Assembly (NCBI GenBank): GCA_963704595.1 | Contig: OY969922.1 | Location: 930,001-994,000, forward strand | Direction of reading: 5' to 3' | Length of the DNA: 64,000 nucleotides | Source of the DNA: Acuticoccus sp963704595 | Lineage (GTDB): Bacteria; Pseudomonadota; Alphaproteobacteria; Rhizobiales; Amorphaceae | Shown here: in pieces, positions 46,198 to 56,549 of the stretch | Numbering within the stretch: position 1 is the stretch's first letter | Layout: every line of letters begins with the position of its first letter | Program-made: the position numbers and the translations under genes | Notes under the pieces: model-generated | Database searches by the model: none | Seen by the model: the letters and a program-made list of their open reading frames with translations, nothing else | What the model was told of the DNA's origin: nothing

Positions 46198-47324
46198 TAT
46201 CGGTCGAGCCGCATGTGGGTGACGAGCTCCTCGTTGACGGTGATGCCGAGCCCCGGCCCGGCGGGTTTGTTGACGAAGCCGCCCTCGTGCCACAGTGGCA
46301 CGTCCACCAGATCGCGCTGGGCGGGACCGTAGACGGGCTGGATCTCCAGCTCGCGGCTGGCGGGAGCGGCGAAGGCAAGCGCGGCACTGGCGGCGCCCAC
46401 GATCGCCGTGGAGAAATTGTGCGCGTTGGCCTGCCGGCGGTGAAGCCAGCAAATCTCCGCCGCCTTCATGAACCCGGTGATGCCTTCGATGCGGCCGGGG
46501 TCCAGCCCCACCACGTCCACCGTGCCGGTCTCCACGATGCTCTGCACGCCGCGCGGCGTGGACTCGCGCTCGCCATAGCCGAGGCGGAGCGACGTGGCGG
46601 CGCGGAGGGCACGGTAGCCGGCGGGGTCGTCGTGGCCGAGCGGTTCCTCCAGCCAGTGGATGCGGTAGGGCTCGAACGCGCGGGCGCGGGCGATGGCGGT
46701 CGGCACGTCCCAGAAATTCTTCACGCCGAGGTCGATCATCAGGCGCTTGCCGCCGATGGCCTCGCGCACGGCCTTCACGAACGCAACGTCCCGGTCATGG
46801 TCGAAGCCGAGGTTGGCCTCGCCGCGCTTGCCGAAGCCGACCTTGATGCCGTGCATTCCGCCCGCAAGGTGCTGGGCAGCTTCCTCCGCCATCGCCTCGA
46901 TGCTGGCGTGGGGGGCGTGGATCGAGGCGACGGCCTCCACGCGGTCGTGGACCGGGCCGCCGAGAAGGTCGAGAACGCTGCGGCCGAGCTGTTGGCCCTT
47001 GAGGTCCCACAGCGCGATGTCGATCCCGGCGATCGCCATCGAGGCGATGCCGGCGCCCGTCCCGTACCACCACGTCTGCTCGCGCATGAGGTGCCAGAGA
47101 CGGTGGGTCTCGACCGGCTCCGCGCCGACGATCAGCGCGCCGAGCGCGTCGACCAGCGGGACGGCGGCGCGGGTCGCCTCGGGGAAGTAGGTGGCGCATT
47201 CGCCCCAGCCGGTGCGGCCGTCCTCGTCGGTGATGCGGACGAGGCAGACCGAGCGGCGGCGGTCGTGGTCGTTGGGTTCGGGGTAGGCGATGGGGATCGC
47301 TTCGACCGAGCGGACCTTGCTCAT
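46197..47324 (-). CDS. Enolase-superfamily sugar-acid dehydratase (mandelate racemase subgroup)
   Basis: 375 residues. Capping domain then barrel with catalytic Lys in GIKVGFGKRGE, metal ligands in MIDLGVKNFWD (Asp), WLEEPLG (Glu) and GYGERES (Glu), and the acid/base His in NAHNFSTA. Dehydrates an aldonic acid to a 2-keto-3-deoxy acid. Start ATG 47324 overlaps the SDR stop by four bases. Substrate not predictable; L-fuconate or L-rhamnonate-like acids suit the context. A second family member is at 57434. Confidence 0.82.
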   Translation of the reverse strand: MSKVRSVEAIPIAYPEPNDHDRRRSVCLVRITDEDGRTGWGECATYFPEATRAAVPLVDALGALIVGAEPVETHRLWHLMREQTWWYGTGAGIASMAIAGIDIALWDLKGQQLGRSVLDLLGGPVHDRVEAVASIHAPHASIEAMAEEAAQHLAGGMHGIKVGFGKRGEANLGFDHDRDVAFVKAVREAIGGKRLMIDLGVKNFWDVPTAIARARAFEPYRIHWLEEPLGHDDPAGYRALRAATSLRLGYGERESTPRGVQSIVETGTVDVVGLDPGRIEGITGFMKAAEICWLHRRQANAHNFSTAIVGAASAALAFAAPASRELEIQPVYGPAQRDLVDVPLWHEGGFVNKPAGPGLGITVNEELVTHMRLDR

Positions 47325-48073
47325 GGCTTCGGCGGAAGCCCGCAGGCGGCGCGCAGCTCGGGGTCGCGCACGTCCACCTCCTGCCCGGCGTAGCGGTCGG
47401 CGGCCGCCGTGCACAGCCATGCGATGGCCTGCGCGGGTTCGGCGGCGGGGGCGAGCTCCTCGCGCTTGAGCTTCGACACCGGGTTGATGCCGGAGGCACG
47501 GATGGAGACCTGCATGTCGGTGTCCACCACACCGGGTGCGAAGCCGAAGATGCGGATGCCCTTGTCGCCGAACTCCAGATGCACCGAGCGGGTCAGCATC
47601 GCGAGCCCCGCCTTGCCGGCGCAATAGGCGCTCCAGCCCTCCATCGCGTTGCGGGCGGCGCCGGAGGAAAGGTTGACCACCGTGCCGCCGCCGCGCGCCA
47701 GCATCGGCGCCAGCGACTGCTGGATGGCGTGGAAGGCGCCGACGAGGTTAGTCTCGATGTTGGCCGCCCAGTCCTCGATGGCGACCTCGTCGATCCGCCC
47801 GATGGGGCCGATGACGCCGGCGTTATTGACCAGAATGTCGAACCCTTTTGCGCACACCGCCGAAACCGCCGCCCGGTCGTTGGCGTCCACCACGACGCCT
47901 TTCACGCGCTCGCGCACCTCGGAGAGAGCGGCCATCGCCTCGTCGACCTTCCCGGCGGAGCGGGCCGTGAAGGTGACGTCGGCACCGGCGGTGGCCAGCG
48001 CGCGCACGGCTTCGAGGCCGATGCCGCGGTTGCCGCCGGTGACGAGGGCGGTGCGGGTGGATAGGTCGGTCAT
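47321..48073 (-). CDS. SDR-family oxidoreductase
   Basis: 250 residues, classical SDR: LVTGGNRGIGLEAVRAL, DILVNNAGVIGP, Ser in VVNLSSGAARN, catalytic YCAGKAG. The protein resembles 3-oxoacyl reductase-like sugar dehydrogenases. Translationally coupled to neighbours on both sides by ATGA overlaps (with the mutarotase at 48070-48073 and the dehydratase at 47321-47324). Probably oxidises the free sugar or a keto-deoxy acid. Confidence 0.82.
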   Translation of the reverse strand: MTDLSTRTALVTGGNRGIGLEAVRALATAGADVTFTARSAGKVDEAMAALSEVRERVKGVVVDANDRAAVSAVCAKGFDILVNNAGVIGPIGRIDEVAIEDWAANIETNLVGAFHAIQQSLAPMLARGGGTVVNLSSGAARNAMEGWSAYCAGKAGLAMLTRSVHLEFGDKGIRIFGFAPGVVDTDMQVSIRASGINPVSKLKREELAPAAEPAQAIAWLCTAAADRYAGQEVDVRDPELRAACGLPPKP

Positions 48074-48387
48074 TTGTTGAGGCTCCACTGCTTGGGCAGG
48101 AGGAAGGGAAAGTCCGTCGCGGGGTCGATGTCGACCTCCATGATCGGCCCCATCCACTTCGACCACTTCGCGTTCACCTCGCTTTTCGCAAGATACGCCT
48201 GAGTCGCGATGAGATCGTCGGTCTCGAAATAGCCGAACAGCGTCAGCCCGTGGCGGAAGATCGTGTAGGTGGTGATGCCGGACGCGCGCAGCGCCTCGTC
48301 CATCTCCGGCCACAGTTCGTCATGCCGTCGCTTGTATTCGTCCTCGTAGCCGGGACGCACTTTCAGAACCCACGCGTAGGGCGCCAT
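48070..48387 (-). CDS. L-rhamnose/L-fucose mutarotase family protein
   Basis: 105 residues of the RhaM/FucU-like dimeric alpha-beta barrel family (DUF718). Typical blocks: LKVRPGYEDEYKRRHDELWPEM with the catalytic His, YTIFRHGLTLFGYFE and WMGPIMEVD. Speeds up the alpha/beta anomer exchange of a 6-deoxy-hexose so that it can enter a C1 dehydrogenase. This is the strongest evidence that the operon's substrate is a deoxysugar. Two bases behind the upstream stop, ATGA overlap downstream. Confidence 0.87.
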   Translation of the reverse strand: MAPYAWVLKVRPGYEDEYKRRHDELWPEMDEALRASGITTYTIFRHGLTLFGYFETDDLIATQAYLAKSEVNAKWSKWMGPIMEVDIDPATDFPFLLPKQWSLNK

Positions 48388-48389
48388 GG

Positions 48390-49166
48390 TCAGTTCTCCG
48401 CCAGATAGTCGTGAAGGATGGTGCCGGGGACGAGGGTAAACCCGGCGGACCAGAAGTAGCCGTCCAGCATCTCCACCACCGGCAGGCGGTGGACCGGCGC
48501 CTGGGCGTTCGGCCGCAGCTCCACCGTGCACGGGCTGCGCCAGCATTCGCTCACCGCAACGTCGGCGAGGCTGCGGGAGGTGAGCTGGCGGATGGCCGGC
48601 CGCCCGTCGATGTGGTCGACGGCCTTGAGGTTGAAGTTGGTGGCGAACGGGAAGATCGCCGAAAGGTCCGCGATGTCGGCGGGCGTCTGCTTGTAGGCCA
48701 TCGTGCCGGTGACGACCTCGATGCCGTTGCGCTCCAGCGTCGCGACGATGAGGTCGCCGCGGAATTCCACGCGCGGCTCGGCGAGCTTCTTCGGCTGGCC
48801 GTGGACCTCGCGGCCGTGGGCGACGCCGACGTCCGACGACAGGAACAGGTAGGGCGAGTAGGAGCCCGCCGGGCCGCCGGGCAGCGCAGCGCCGAACATC
48901 ACGTTGACCTCGGTGTAGGGGCCCAGCCAGTCGGTGTCGTTCATGATGTAGAAGTGGATCATCACCTCCGGGCCGGTGGGCTCAAGCGGCTCGGGCAGCA
49001 GGCGGCGCATCGCGTCCATGGTGCTGCGGTAGACCAGCGTCAGGATCTGGCAGTCGCGGAACTTGAACGGGAATGGCGGGATGGTCGGCGCGTCGAGCGG
49101 CGTCGAGAAGCCCGGCTGCAGGATGTGCGCTGTGGTGTTCCGCTGCCAGGTGGGGCGGTCCGTCAT
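48390..49166 (-). CDS. Acetoacetate decarboxylase family protein
   Basis: 258 residues. The ADC active-site lysine pair is in HGQPKKLAEP (Lys126-Lys127), with the GPYTEVNVMFG strand and GAALPGGPAGSYSPYLFL before it; the C-terminus RLPVVEMLDGYFWSAGFTLVPG matches the family. Classical members decarboxylate acetoacetate; others perform aldol/dehydratase or lactone chemistry on keto acids. Inside a sugar operon, with ATGA coupling to the Gfo/Idh gene, it is unlikely to make acetone. Role open. Confidence 0.85.
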   Translation of the reverse strand: MTDRPTWQRNTTAHILQPGFSTPLDAPTIPPFPFKFRDCQILTLVYRSTMDAMRRLLPEPLEPTGPEVMIHFYIMNDTDWLGPYTEVNVMFGAALPGGPAGSYSPYLFLSSDVGVAHGREVHGQPKKLAEPRVEFRGDLIVATLERNGIEVVTGTMAYKQTPADIADLSAIFPFATNFNLKAVDHIDGRPAIRQLTSRSLADVAVSECWRSPCTVELRPNAQAPVHRLPVVEMLDGYFWSAGFTLVPGTILHDYLAEN

Positions 49167-50209
49167 ACCGCCTCCGTCCGCCCCGAAAGGATGGCGCGGT
49201 ACATGGCGTCCAGCACCTCCACCGCGCGCTGGCCGACGAGGCCCGGTGCCTCGCTGGTGCTGGTGTCTCCGAGCGCGATCTCCACCAGCCGCTCGGTCGG
49301 CTCGGTGCAGGCGTAGGCGCCGGCGCCGCGCGGAATGTCCATCACCGTGTCGCGGCCGTCGTCGCGGTGGAGGGCCATCCGCTCGCGCTCCACGTCGAGG
49401 AGCAGCATCCCCTCGGTGCCGAAGATCCTGAGGTCCAGCTGGTAGCCGCACTGCTTGGGCACGGTGGCCGAGCCGGAGATGCTGACGGTCGCGCCGTTTT
49501 CGCAGCGCAGGATCGCCGCGTCGTAGAAGTCGACGCCGGCGGGGGAGTGGCCCGCGAACGCCGCGACCTCGACCGGGGCGAGGCCGGTGACGGCAAACAG
49601 CAGGCCGAGCGCGTGGGAGAGCTGGCCCCAGCCGTAGCCGCCGGCATTGTCGGGGTCGGCCCAGGTGGAGGGCGGCGGGCGGAACATGTGGCCCTCGGTC
49701 TCCACCAGCCCCTCGCCGGCGAAGAGGTCGCGGGTGGGGGATGCCATCTGGAGGGCGACGTGGCGGATCTCGCCGACGCCGCCTTCGGCCACCAGCGCCA
49801 TCGCGCGGCGGGTGAAATTCTTGAAGTTCCAGCCGTAGGGGACGACGATCTGGCGCCTCTTCTCTTCCGCCAGCGCCACCAGCGTGCGCGCGTCCTCCGC
49901 CGACGTGGTCATCGGCTTGTCGACCAGCACGTGGCACCCGGCGCGCAGTGCATCGCGCGCGTGGCTGAAATGGAGCGGATGCGGAGAGGTGACGACCACC
50001 GCGTCGAGCGCCTCGTTCGCCAGCATCTCGGCGTGGTCGACGTAGCCCTTCGCCACGCCGAACCTTGCGCAGACCGCCTCGAGTTCGGCCTCGCCGAGCC
50101 GGTTGACCGCCACCACCTCGGCGCGGGGGTTCGCGGCCAGCGCCGGGAGGTACGTTTCGCAGGCCCACCAGCCGGCACCGATCACGCCGATCCTTGCCTT
50201 GTCAGACAC
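49163..50209 (-). CDS. Gfo/Idh/MocA-family oxidoreductase
   Basis: 348 residues. N-terminal Rossmann motif IGVIGAGWWACETYLPAL, the VDKPM motif (LVDKPMTTSAEDA) and the PYGWNFKNF segment; the C-terminal beta-sheet domain follows. NAD(P)-dependent sugar or inositol dehydrogenase. GTG start at 50209 (VSDKARIG) overlaps the GntR stop by eight bases. The twin Trp in the dinucleotide loop is unusual. Confidence 0.85.
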   Translation of the reverse strand: MSDKARIGVIGAGWWACETYLPALAANPRAEVVAVNRLGEAELEAVCARFGVAKGYVDHAEMLANEALDAVVVTSPHPLHFSHARDALRAGCHVLVDKPMTTSAEDARTLVALAEEKRRQIVVPYGWNFKNFTRRAMALVAEGGVGEIRHVALQMASPTRDLFAGEGLVETEGHMFRPPPSTWADPDNAGGYGWGQLSHALGLLFAVTGLAPVEVAAFAGHSPAGVDFYDAAILRCENGATVSISGSATVPKQCGYQLDLRIFGTEGMLLLDVERERMALHRDDGRDTVMDIPRGAGAYACTEPTERLVEIALGDTSTSEAPGLVGQRAVEVLDAMYRAILSGRTEAV

Positions 50210-50924
50210 CGACAGTCTCCCTGTAACCCTTGCGCACGTTGACCATGTGCCGGCGCATCGCCTCGCTGGCGGCGGCAGGATCGCGGCTCTCGAGCGCCGC
50301 CATGATCGCCTTGTGGTCCTCGATGGACTGGTGGCGCACACGGTCGTGCTGGAGGAAGCTTCGGCGGGAGGTTTCGCCCAGCACCTGCATCAGCTTGCCG
50401 ATCCGCGCCAGGAACAGGTTGCCGCTCGCAGCGACGATGGTCTTGTGAAACTCGGCGTCGGTGTCGAAGAACAGTTCCGCGTCGCCGGGGGCGGCCACCT
50501 GCGCGGCCACCAGCGCGGCGAGGCTGGAGAGCTCAGCGTCGGTGAGACGGGGGGTGGCGAGCGAGGCGATGGTCGGCTCGAAGTGGATGCGCGCGTCGAA
50601 CAGCTCGGCGATGTTTTCGGGGCCGAGCGACATGAAGAAGTCGAGCGGGTTGAGGAGGTCCGCGCTGTCCAGCGCCGACACGAACACGCCGCCGCCGTGG
50701 TTGATCTCGAGGACGCCGAGGATGGAGAGCGCGCGCAGGGCCTCGCGTACCGTCGGGCGGCTCACCGCGAAGTCTGCCGCGAGGAGGCGCTCCGGCGGCA
50801 GGCGGTCGCCGGGGCCGAGGCGGCCGGAGCGGATGAGGTCGAGGATGTGCTGCACCACCTGCTCGGAGATGGCCTTGCGGCCTCCGGTTTCGGGCGGCGC
50901 GCCGAGGGGAGGCAGGTCGCTCAT
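50202..50924 (-). CDS. FadR-subfamily GntR transcriptional regulator
   Basis: 240 residues. wHTH near residues 20-75 (ISEQVVQHILDLIRSGRLGPGDRLPPERLLAADFAVSRPTVREALRAL), then the all-helical FCD ligand domain with Asp/His metal ligands (DAEFHKTIVAASGN, HQSIEDHKAIMAAL). Likely controls the sugar operon it sits in; a FadR-type site (55612) lies before the operon's first gene. ATG overlaps the permease stop by four bases. Confidence 0.9.
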   Translation of the reverse strand: MSDLPPLGAPPETGGRKAISEQVVQHILDLIRSGRLGPGDRLPPERLLAADFAVSRPTVREALRALSILGVLEINHGGGVFVSALDSADLLNPLDFFMSLGPENIAELFDARIHFEPTIASLATPRLTDAELSSLAALVAAQVAAPGDAELFFDTDAEFHKTIVAASGNLFLARIGKLMQVLGETSRRSFLQHDRVRHQSIEDHKAIMAALESRDPAAASEAMRRHMVNVRKGYRETVGV

Positions 50925-51895
50925 GGTTCGGTGCGCTCGCGCGGGAAAAGGCTGCCGAACCAACGCTGGATGTTCGGGACCAGCACGGAGAGGATGAGGA
51001 GGACGCCGAGCACGCCGGTCTGGATGTGGCCGGTGATGTTCACCAGCGCCATTCCGTTGCGAAGGTTGAGGACGATGAGGATGGAGAGGACGGTGCCGAC
51101 GATGGTGCCCGTCCCACCGAAGATGCTGACACCGCCCAGAAGCACGATGGTGATGATGTCGAGCTCGAACCCCAGTGCCACGTCGCCCCGCACCGCGCCG
51201 ACGCGGGCGGCGAACAGCAGCCCCGCCAGCGCCGAGACGAAACCTGATGCGACGAACACGGTCGCCTTGATGCGGCGGACATCGACGCCGGAATAGGCCG
51301 CAACGTCGGCGTTGGAGCCGATGAAGTAGAGCTTGCGGCCGAACGCGGAGCGCTGGAGGACCACGAACAGGAACACCGCCAGCGCAAAGAAGAGGAGCAT
51401 TGCGAACGGCAGCGGGCCGATCAGCCCGTTCTGGCCGAGCGCGTCGAACCAGTCCGGAAAGTCGCCGATGCCGCGGTCTTCCACCAGCACGCGCGCAAAA
51501 CCCCTGAACGCAATGAGAGTGGCGAGCGTCACCACCAGCGACGGGATGCCGACGACGGTGATGAAGAAGGCGTTGAACGCCCCGCAGAATAGCCCGAGCG
51601 CCAGCACCAGCGCGGCGGCGGCGGGCGCGGGCACGCCGAGCTGGAACAGGAAGCCGAACGCGCAGGCCGACAGGCCCATGACGGAGGCGACGGAGAGGTC
51701 GATCTCGCCGTTGATGATGACCAGCGTCATGATGAGGGCGACGATCACCTTCTCGATGGAGAGCTGGAAGAGGTTGATCTGGTTGGAGACCGTCAGGAAG
51801 TAGGGCGAGGCGACCGCGTTGAGCGCGATGAGCGCCACCAGCACCACGAACAGGAAGCCTTCCCACGAGAACAGCGCACGGCGGATGGCGGTCAT
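50921..51895 (-). CDS. Sugar ABC transporter permease (RhaQ/RbsC-like), second permease
   Basis: 324 residues, nine to ten helices. IINGEIDLSVASVMGLSA and the coupling loop FIGSNADVAAYSGVDVRRIK are characteristic. Forms the channel with the other permease (51892-52934). Its ATG overlaps the upstream permease stop (ATGA), its stop overlaps the GntR start. Confidence 0.9.
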   Translation of the reverse strand: MTAIRRALFSWEGFLFVVLVALIALNAVASPYFLTVSNQINLFQLSIEKVIVALIMTLVIINGEIDLSVASVMGLSACAFGFLFQLGVPAPAAAALVLALGLFCGAFNAFFITVVGIPSLVVTLATLIAFRGFARVLVEDRGIGDFPDWFDALGQNGLIGPLPFAMLLFFALAVFLFVVLQRSAFGRKLYFIGSNADVAAYSGVDVRRIKATVFVASGFVSALAGLLFAARVGAVRGDVALGFELDIITIVLLGGVSIFGGTGTIVGTVLSILIVLNLRNGMALVNITGHIQTGVLGVLLILSVLVPNIQRWFGSLFPRERTEP

Positions 51896-52930
51896 GGCGC
51901 GGGCCTTTCGGGCGCGGACGGGGCGGGGGCGGCAGCGCCGTCTTCGGTCGGGCGAGGAGCCGCTTGGTCATGAAGGTGTTGAGCGCGACGGCGAGGAGGA
52001 TGAGGAGCCCCAGCACCGCATCGCGCCAGAACTCCGACACCACCTCCCAGCGCACCAGCGATGTGTCGAGAAGGTTGATCAGCACCGCGCCGATGAGGAC
52101 GCCGATCATCGATCCGGACCCGCCGAAGATGTTGACGCCGCCGACCACCACCGCGCCTACGGCGGAGAGCTCGAGCCCCAACCCCGCCACCACGGTGATG
52201 TTGCCGAAGCGGGAGAGGAACAGGAACGCCGCGAGCCCGGAGAGGGCGCCCGAGATCAGGAACGCGCGCATCACGGTGCCCGCAACGTCGATCCCCGCGA
52301 ACTGCGCCGCATCCGGGTTGGACCCGACGGCATAGAAGCGGCGCCCGGCGCGAAAGCGGGTGAGGAAGACGTGTGCGGCGATCACCACCAGGAGCGCGAT
52401 GACGACCAGCCAGCGGAAGTTGAGGTCGCCGATCTGGAACGCGTCGAGCCGCGCGAACTCCACCAGCCAGGGCGGCAGCGAATTGGTGGTGATGGACGAG
52501 CCGTCGGAATATTCCACCAGCACGGAGCGGAAGATGGCGAGCGTCGCCAGCGTCACGATGATCGACGGTAGCTTGAAGCGGGCCACCAGGAAGCCGTTGA
52601 TGGCACCGAAGCCCATGCCGAACGCCATGGCGATCAGCGGCACCAGCGGCGCCGGAATGCCGGGATAGGCCGCCACCAGCCCGCCGAGAAAGTACGCGAC
52701 GCAGCCGACGATGGAGCCGACCGAAAGGTCGATGTTGCGCGTCAGCACGACGAACGCCTGCCCCACGGCGATCACCGCGATGATCGCCACCGAGGTGGAG
52801 ATCCGGTTGAACAGGCGCGCGTTGAAGTAGTTGTCGATCTGGCTCGCGAAGAAGACGATCACCGCCGCCAGTACAAGAAGGAGGGCGAGGACGCGCACGG
52901 TGTCCGGCCCGAGGCGGGCGATGAGGGTTC

Positions 52931-52934
<4 letters not shown>
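51892..52934 (-). CDS. Sugar ABC transporter permease (RhaP/RbsC-like), frame break near its end
   Basis: About 346 residues, nine to ten helices, with LTRNIDLSVGSIVGCVAYF and VGSNPDAAQFAGIDVAGTVMR. GTG start overlaps the ATPase stop (GTGA). In the starting frame no stop occurs before the GntR gene, giving a false 1,002-residue fusion. Moving one frame over near 51955 ends in EDGAAAPAPSAPERPAP and a TGA that overlaps the next permease ATG, as for every other junction here. This break is either one missing base or two extra bases, unlike the other breaks in the window. Confidence 0.82.
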
Positions 52935-54436
<1,502 letters not shown>

Positions 54437-54465
54437 GGCGCCTCGATGGGGTTGTGGCGGAAGGA

Positions 54466-54491
54466 GGCGCACCGGCCGGGACCGGTGCGCC
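54466..54491 (-). promoter_or_regulatory. Intergenic mRNA hairpin between the binding-protein and ATPase genes
   Basis: Perfect 10-bp inverted repeat GGCGCACCGG / CCGGTGCGCC with a six-base loop, 13 bases behind the binding-protein stop and about 30 before the ATPase ATG. No T-run. Same position as the hairpins behind tctC and potF. Confidence 0.6.
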
Positions 54492-54504
54492 AGTGGGGCG
54501 GTGG

Positions 54505-55554
54505 CTACTGCGCGGCCGCCTCGACATTGTCCTTGTTGTAGACGGTGAACGGTCCCATCAGGACGCGGCGCCCGGCATCGCGGGTCGGGTCCTTCTCGAT
54601 GGTGTAGTCGCCCATCCGGCCTGCCGTGAAGCTCTCGCCCTCGACGCCTTCCATCTGGCCCGTCGCGATCAGGTACGAGACGTAATAGGTGAGGTAGCCA
54701 AGGTCGACGAAGTCCCACAGGGCGAACTCGGGGGCGCAGTCGTTCATGGTGTAGCTCACCATTTCGGCGGGCACGCCGAGGCCGGAGACCTTCACCTCGT
54801 CGCACAGACCCTCGTCCTGCATCGCCTTGGCGGCGGCGACGATGCCGACCGAGGTCGGCGACATGATGAGGCCGAGGTCGGGGTGCTTGTCGACCAGCGC
54901 CAGCGCGCGACTGTAGCTCTTCTCGGACTGGTCGTCGCCGTAGATGGTATCGACCACCTCGATGCCGGAATATTTCTCGTCTTCCAGCGCCGTGTTCATG
55001 GCGGCGATCCAGGCGTTCTGGTTCGCGGCGTCGGGCGTTGCGGACAGGATCGCCATCTTGCCTTCGCCGCCGAGGATGGAGAGCGCCATGTCGGCCATCA
55101 CGGTGCCGATGTCGGAGAAGTCCACCTGCGCGACGAACACCTGTTCGCCCTCGGCCGAGCCGATCGGGCTGTCCCAGGTGACGACGGTGGTGCCGGCGTC
55201 CATCGCGGCCTTGGCGGCGGGGACGATCTGCTCGCCGGCGTTGTTGGACAGCATCACCGCGTTCTGCCCCTGCGAGGCGGAGGTGGTCATGATCTCGATC
55301 TGGCCTGCGACCGAGTTTTCCGGCGTCGGCCCGGTGTAGAGGAGCTTGCCCGGGTTCTCGAGCTCGGCGTGGGCCTCCTCGGCGCCCTTGTTGGCCTGGT
55401 CGAACGGCAGGATGCCGAGGAATTTCGGCAGGAGGACCATGTTGGCCTCCTTGCCCTTCTCCGGCGTCACCGTCTGCGCGGTAACTGGCGCCGCCAGAAG
55501 TACGGTGGCGATGGTGCCAAGTAACAGGGCGCGAATACGCTTATGGTGTTTCAT
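54505..55554 (-). CDS. Periplasmic sugar-binding protein (RhaS-like)
   Basis: 349 residues. Signal peptide ALLLGTIATVLLAAPVTA, then a type I periplasmic-binding fold: MVLLPKFLGILPFDQANKGAEEA, QNAVMLSNNAGEQIV and VVTWDSPIGSAEGEQVFV. These match the rhamnose-binding RhaS group of ABC importers. ATG at 55554. First gene of the 12-gene operon; candidate FadR-type operator 58 bases upstream. Confidence 0.88.
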   Translation of the reverse strand: MKHHKRIRALLLGTIATVLLAAPVTAQTVTPEKGKEANMVLLPKFLGILPFDQANKGAEEAHAELENPGKLLYTGPTPENSVAGQIEIMTTSASQGQNAVMLSNNAGEQIVPAAKAAMDAGTTVVTWDSPIGSAEGEQVFVAQVDFSDIGTVMADMALSILGGEGKMAILSATPDAANQNAWIAAMNTALEDEKYSGIEVVDTIYGDDQSEKSYSRALALVDKHPDLGLIMSPTSVGIVAAAKAMQDEGLCDEVKVSGLGVPAEMVSYTMNDCAPEFALWDFVDLGYLTYYVSYLIATGQMEGVEGESFTAGRMGDYTIEKDPTRDAGRRVLMGPFTVYNKDNVEAAAQ

Positions 55555-55611
55555 TTTGTAAATGTTCCCTCCCAATCGCCGGACCGTTTTCGGCCTCTGT
55601 GATGTGCAAAT

Positions 55612-55622
55612 TGGTCAGGCCA
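55612..55622. promoter_or_regulatory. Candidate FadR-type GntR operator
   Basis: TGGTCAGGCCA matches seven of the eight fixed positions of TNGTNNNACNA, the site described for FadR-subfamily GntR proteins (one mismatch, G for A). It lies in the 180-base divergent region between the binding-protein gene and the isomerase-like gene at 55735, and the operon encodes a FadR-type regulator. Confidence 0.5.
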
Positions 55623-55734
55623 CTTCACAGCGCGGTGCGAGTTGTGTCAACCCTGATGGCAGAGCACGGGTCCGGGACCGCACTCCGGCCGCGCGGCGGA
55701 CCACGACAAGACCCGGATGCGCGGGGAGGGAACG

Positions 55735-56544
55735 ATGAAGCTCACGATCACGTCGTGGTCTTTCAATGCGTTGACGCTTGGCGAGGCGTGGGGCGTTGCG
55801 CGGGCCATCGGCATCGGCGCGATGGACCTCGGCCTCCTGCACCGGCCGGCGCTGGACCGCGCGGCGGTGCTGGCGGACCCCGCTGGCACCGCGTCGAAGG
55901 TACGCGATCTCGGGATCAACGCCAGCAACGTCTACTGGCTGTTCGGCGCCTCGCCGCTCGAGCGGGCGGTCAGCGATCCTGCCGCGCTCGCCGGGAACAC
56001 CGCCGATTTCCGCAAGGTCGCGGCGTTCGCGGCCGCCGTGGGTGCGCCGTCGATCTTCGTGCTACCGGGGGTCGCCCATGCCGGCACGCCGCTCGACGAG
56101 GCGTTCGCGGCATCGGTCCGCGCGCTGACCGCGCTGAAGTCGGTGGCGGACGATGCGGGCGTGCTTCTCACGGTGGAGCCCCATGTCGGCGGGCTGATCG
56201 CAAGCCCCGAGATGGCCGAGCGGCTGGTGGAGGCCGTGCCCGGCCTGAAGCTGACGCTGGACTACGCCCACTTCGTCGCGATGGGGTATCCGCAGGCGGC
56301 GATCGACCGGCTGGCGCCGCACGCCGGGCACGTCCACCTCAGGCAGGCGCGGCCCGGCGCGCTGCAGGCCAAGCTCGGCGAGGGCACGCTCGACTTCATC
56401 GCCATGGTCGAGACGCTGCGCGCCGCCAGATATGGCGGCTGGCTGGCGCTCGAATACGTCCACCAGCCCTACATGGGCACGCTCCACGACGACGTGCTGA
56501 CCGAGACGGTGGAGTTGAAACGCCTCGTCGAGCCCGCGCTGTGA
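55735..56544 (+). CDS. Sugar phosphate isomerase/epimerase-like TIM-barrel protein
   Basis: 269 residues, xylose-isomerase-like superfamily. Metal-ligand strands: TVEPHVGGL (Glu), LTLDYAHFVAMG (Asp/His), HVHLRQARPG and ALEYVHQPYMG (Glu). Substrate unknown; several members epimerise 3-keto sugars made by Gfo/Idh/MocA enzymes, which fits the operon opposite. GGGAGGGAACG ribosome site. Divergent from the RhaS-like gene and thus likely under the same regulator. Confidence 0.82.
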   Translation: MKLTITSWSFNALTLGEAWGVARAIGIGAMDLGLLHRPALDRAAVLADPAGTASKVRDLGINASNVYWLFGASPLERAVSDPAALAGNTADFRKVAAFAAAVGAPSIFVLPGVAHAGTPLDEAFAASVRALTALKSVADDAGVLLTVEPHVGGLIASPEMAERLVEAVPGLKLTLDYAHFVAMGYPQAAIDRLAPHAGHVHLRQARPGALQAKLGEGTLDFIAMVETLRAARYGGWLALEYVHQPYMGTLHDDVLTETVELKRLVEPAL

Positions 56545-56549
56545 GGCGG

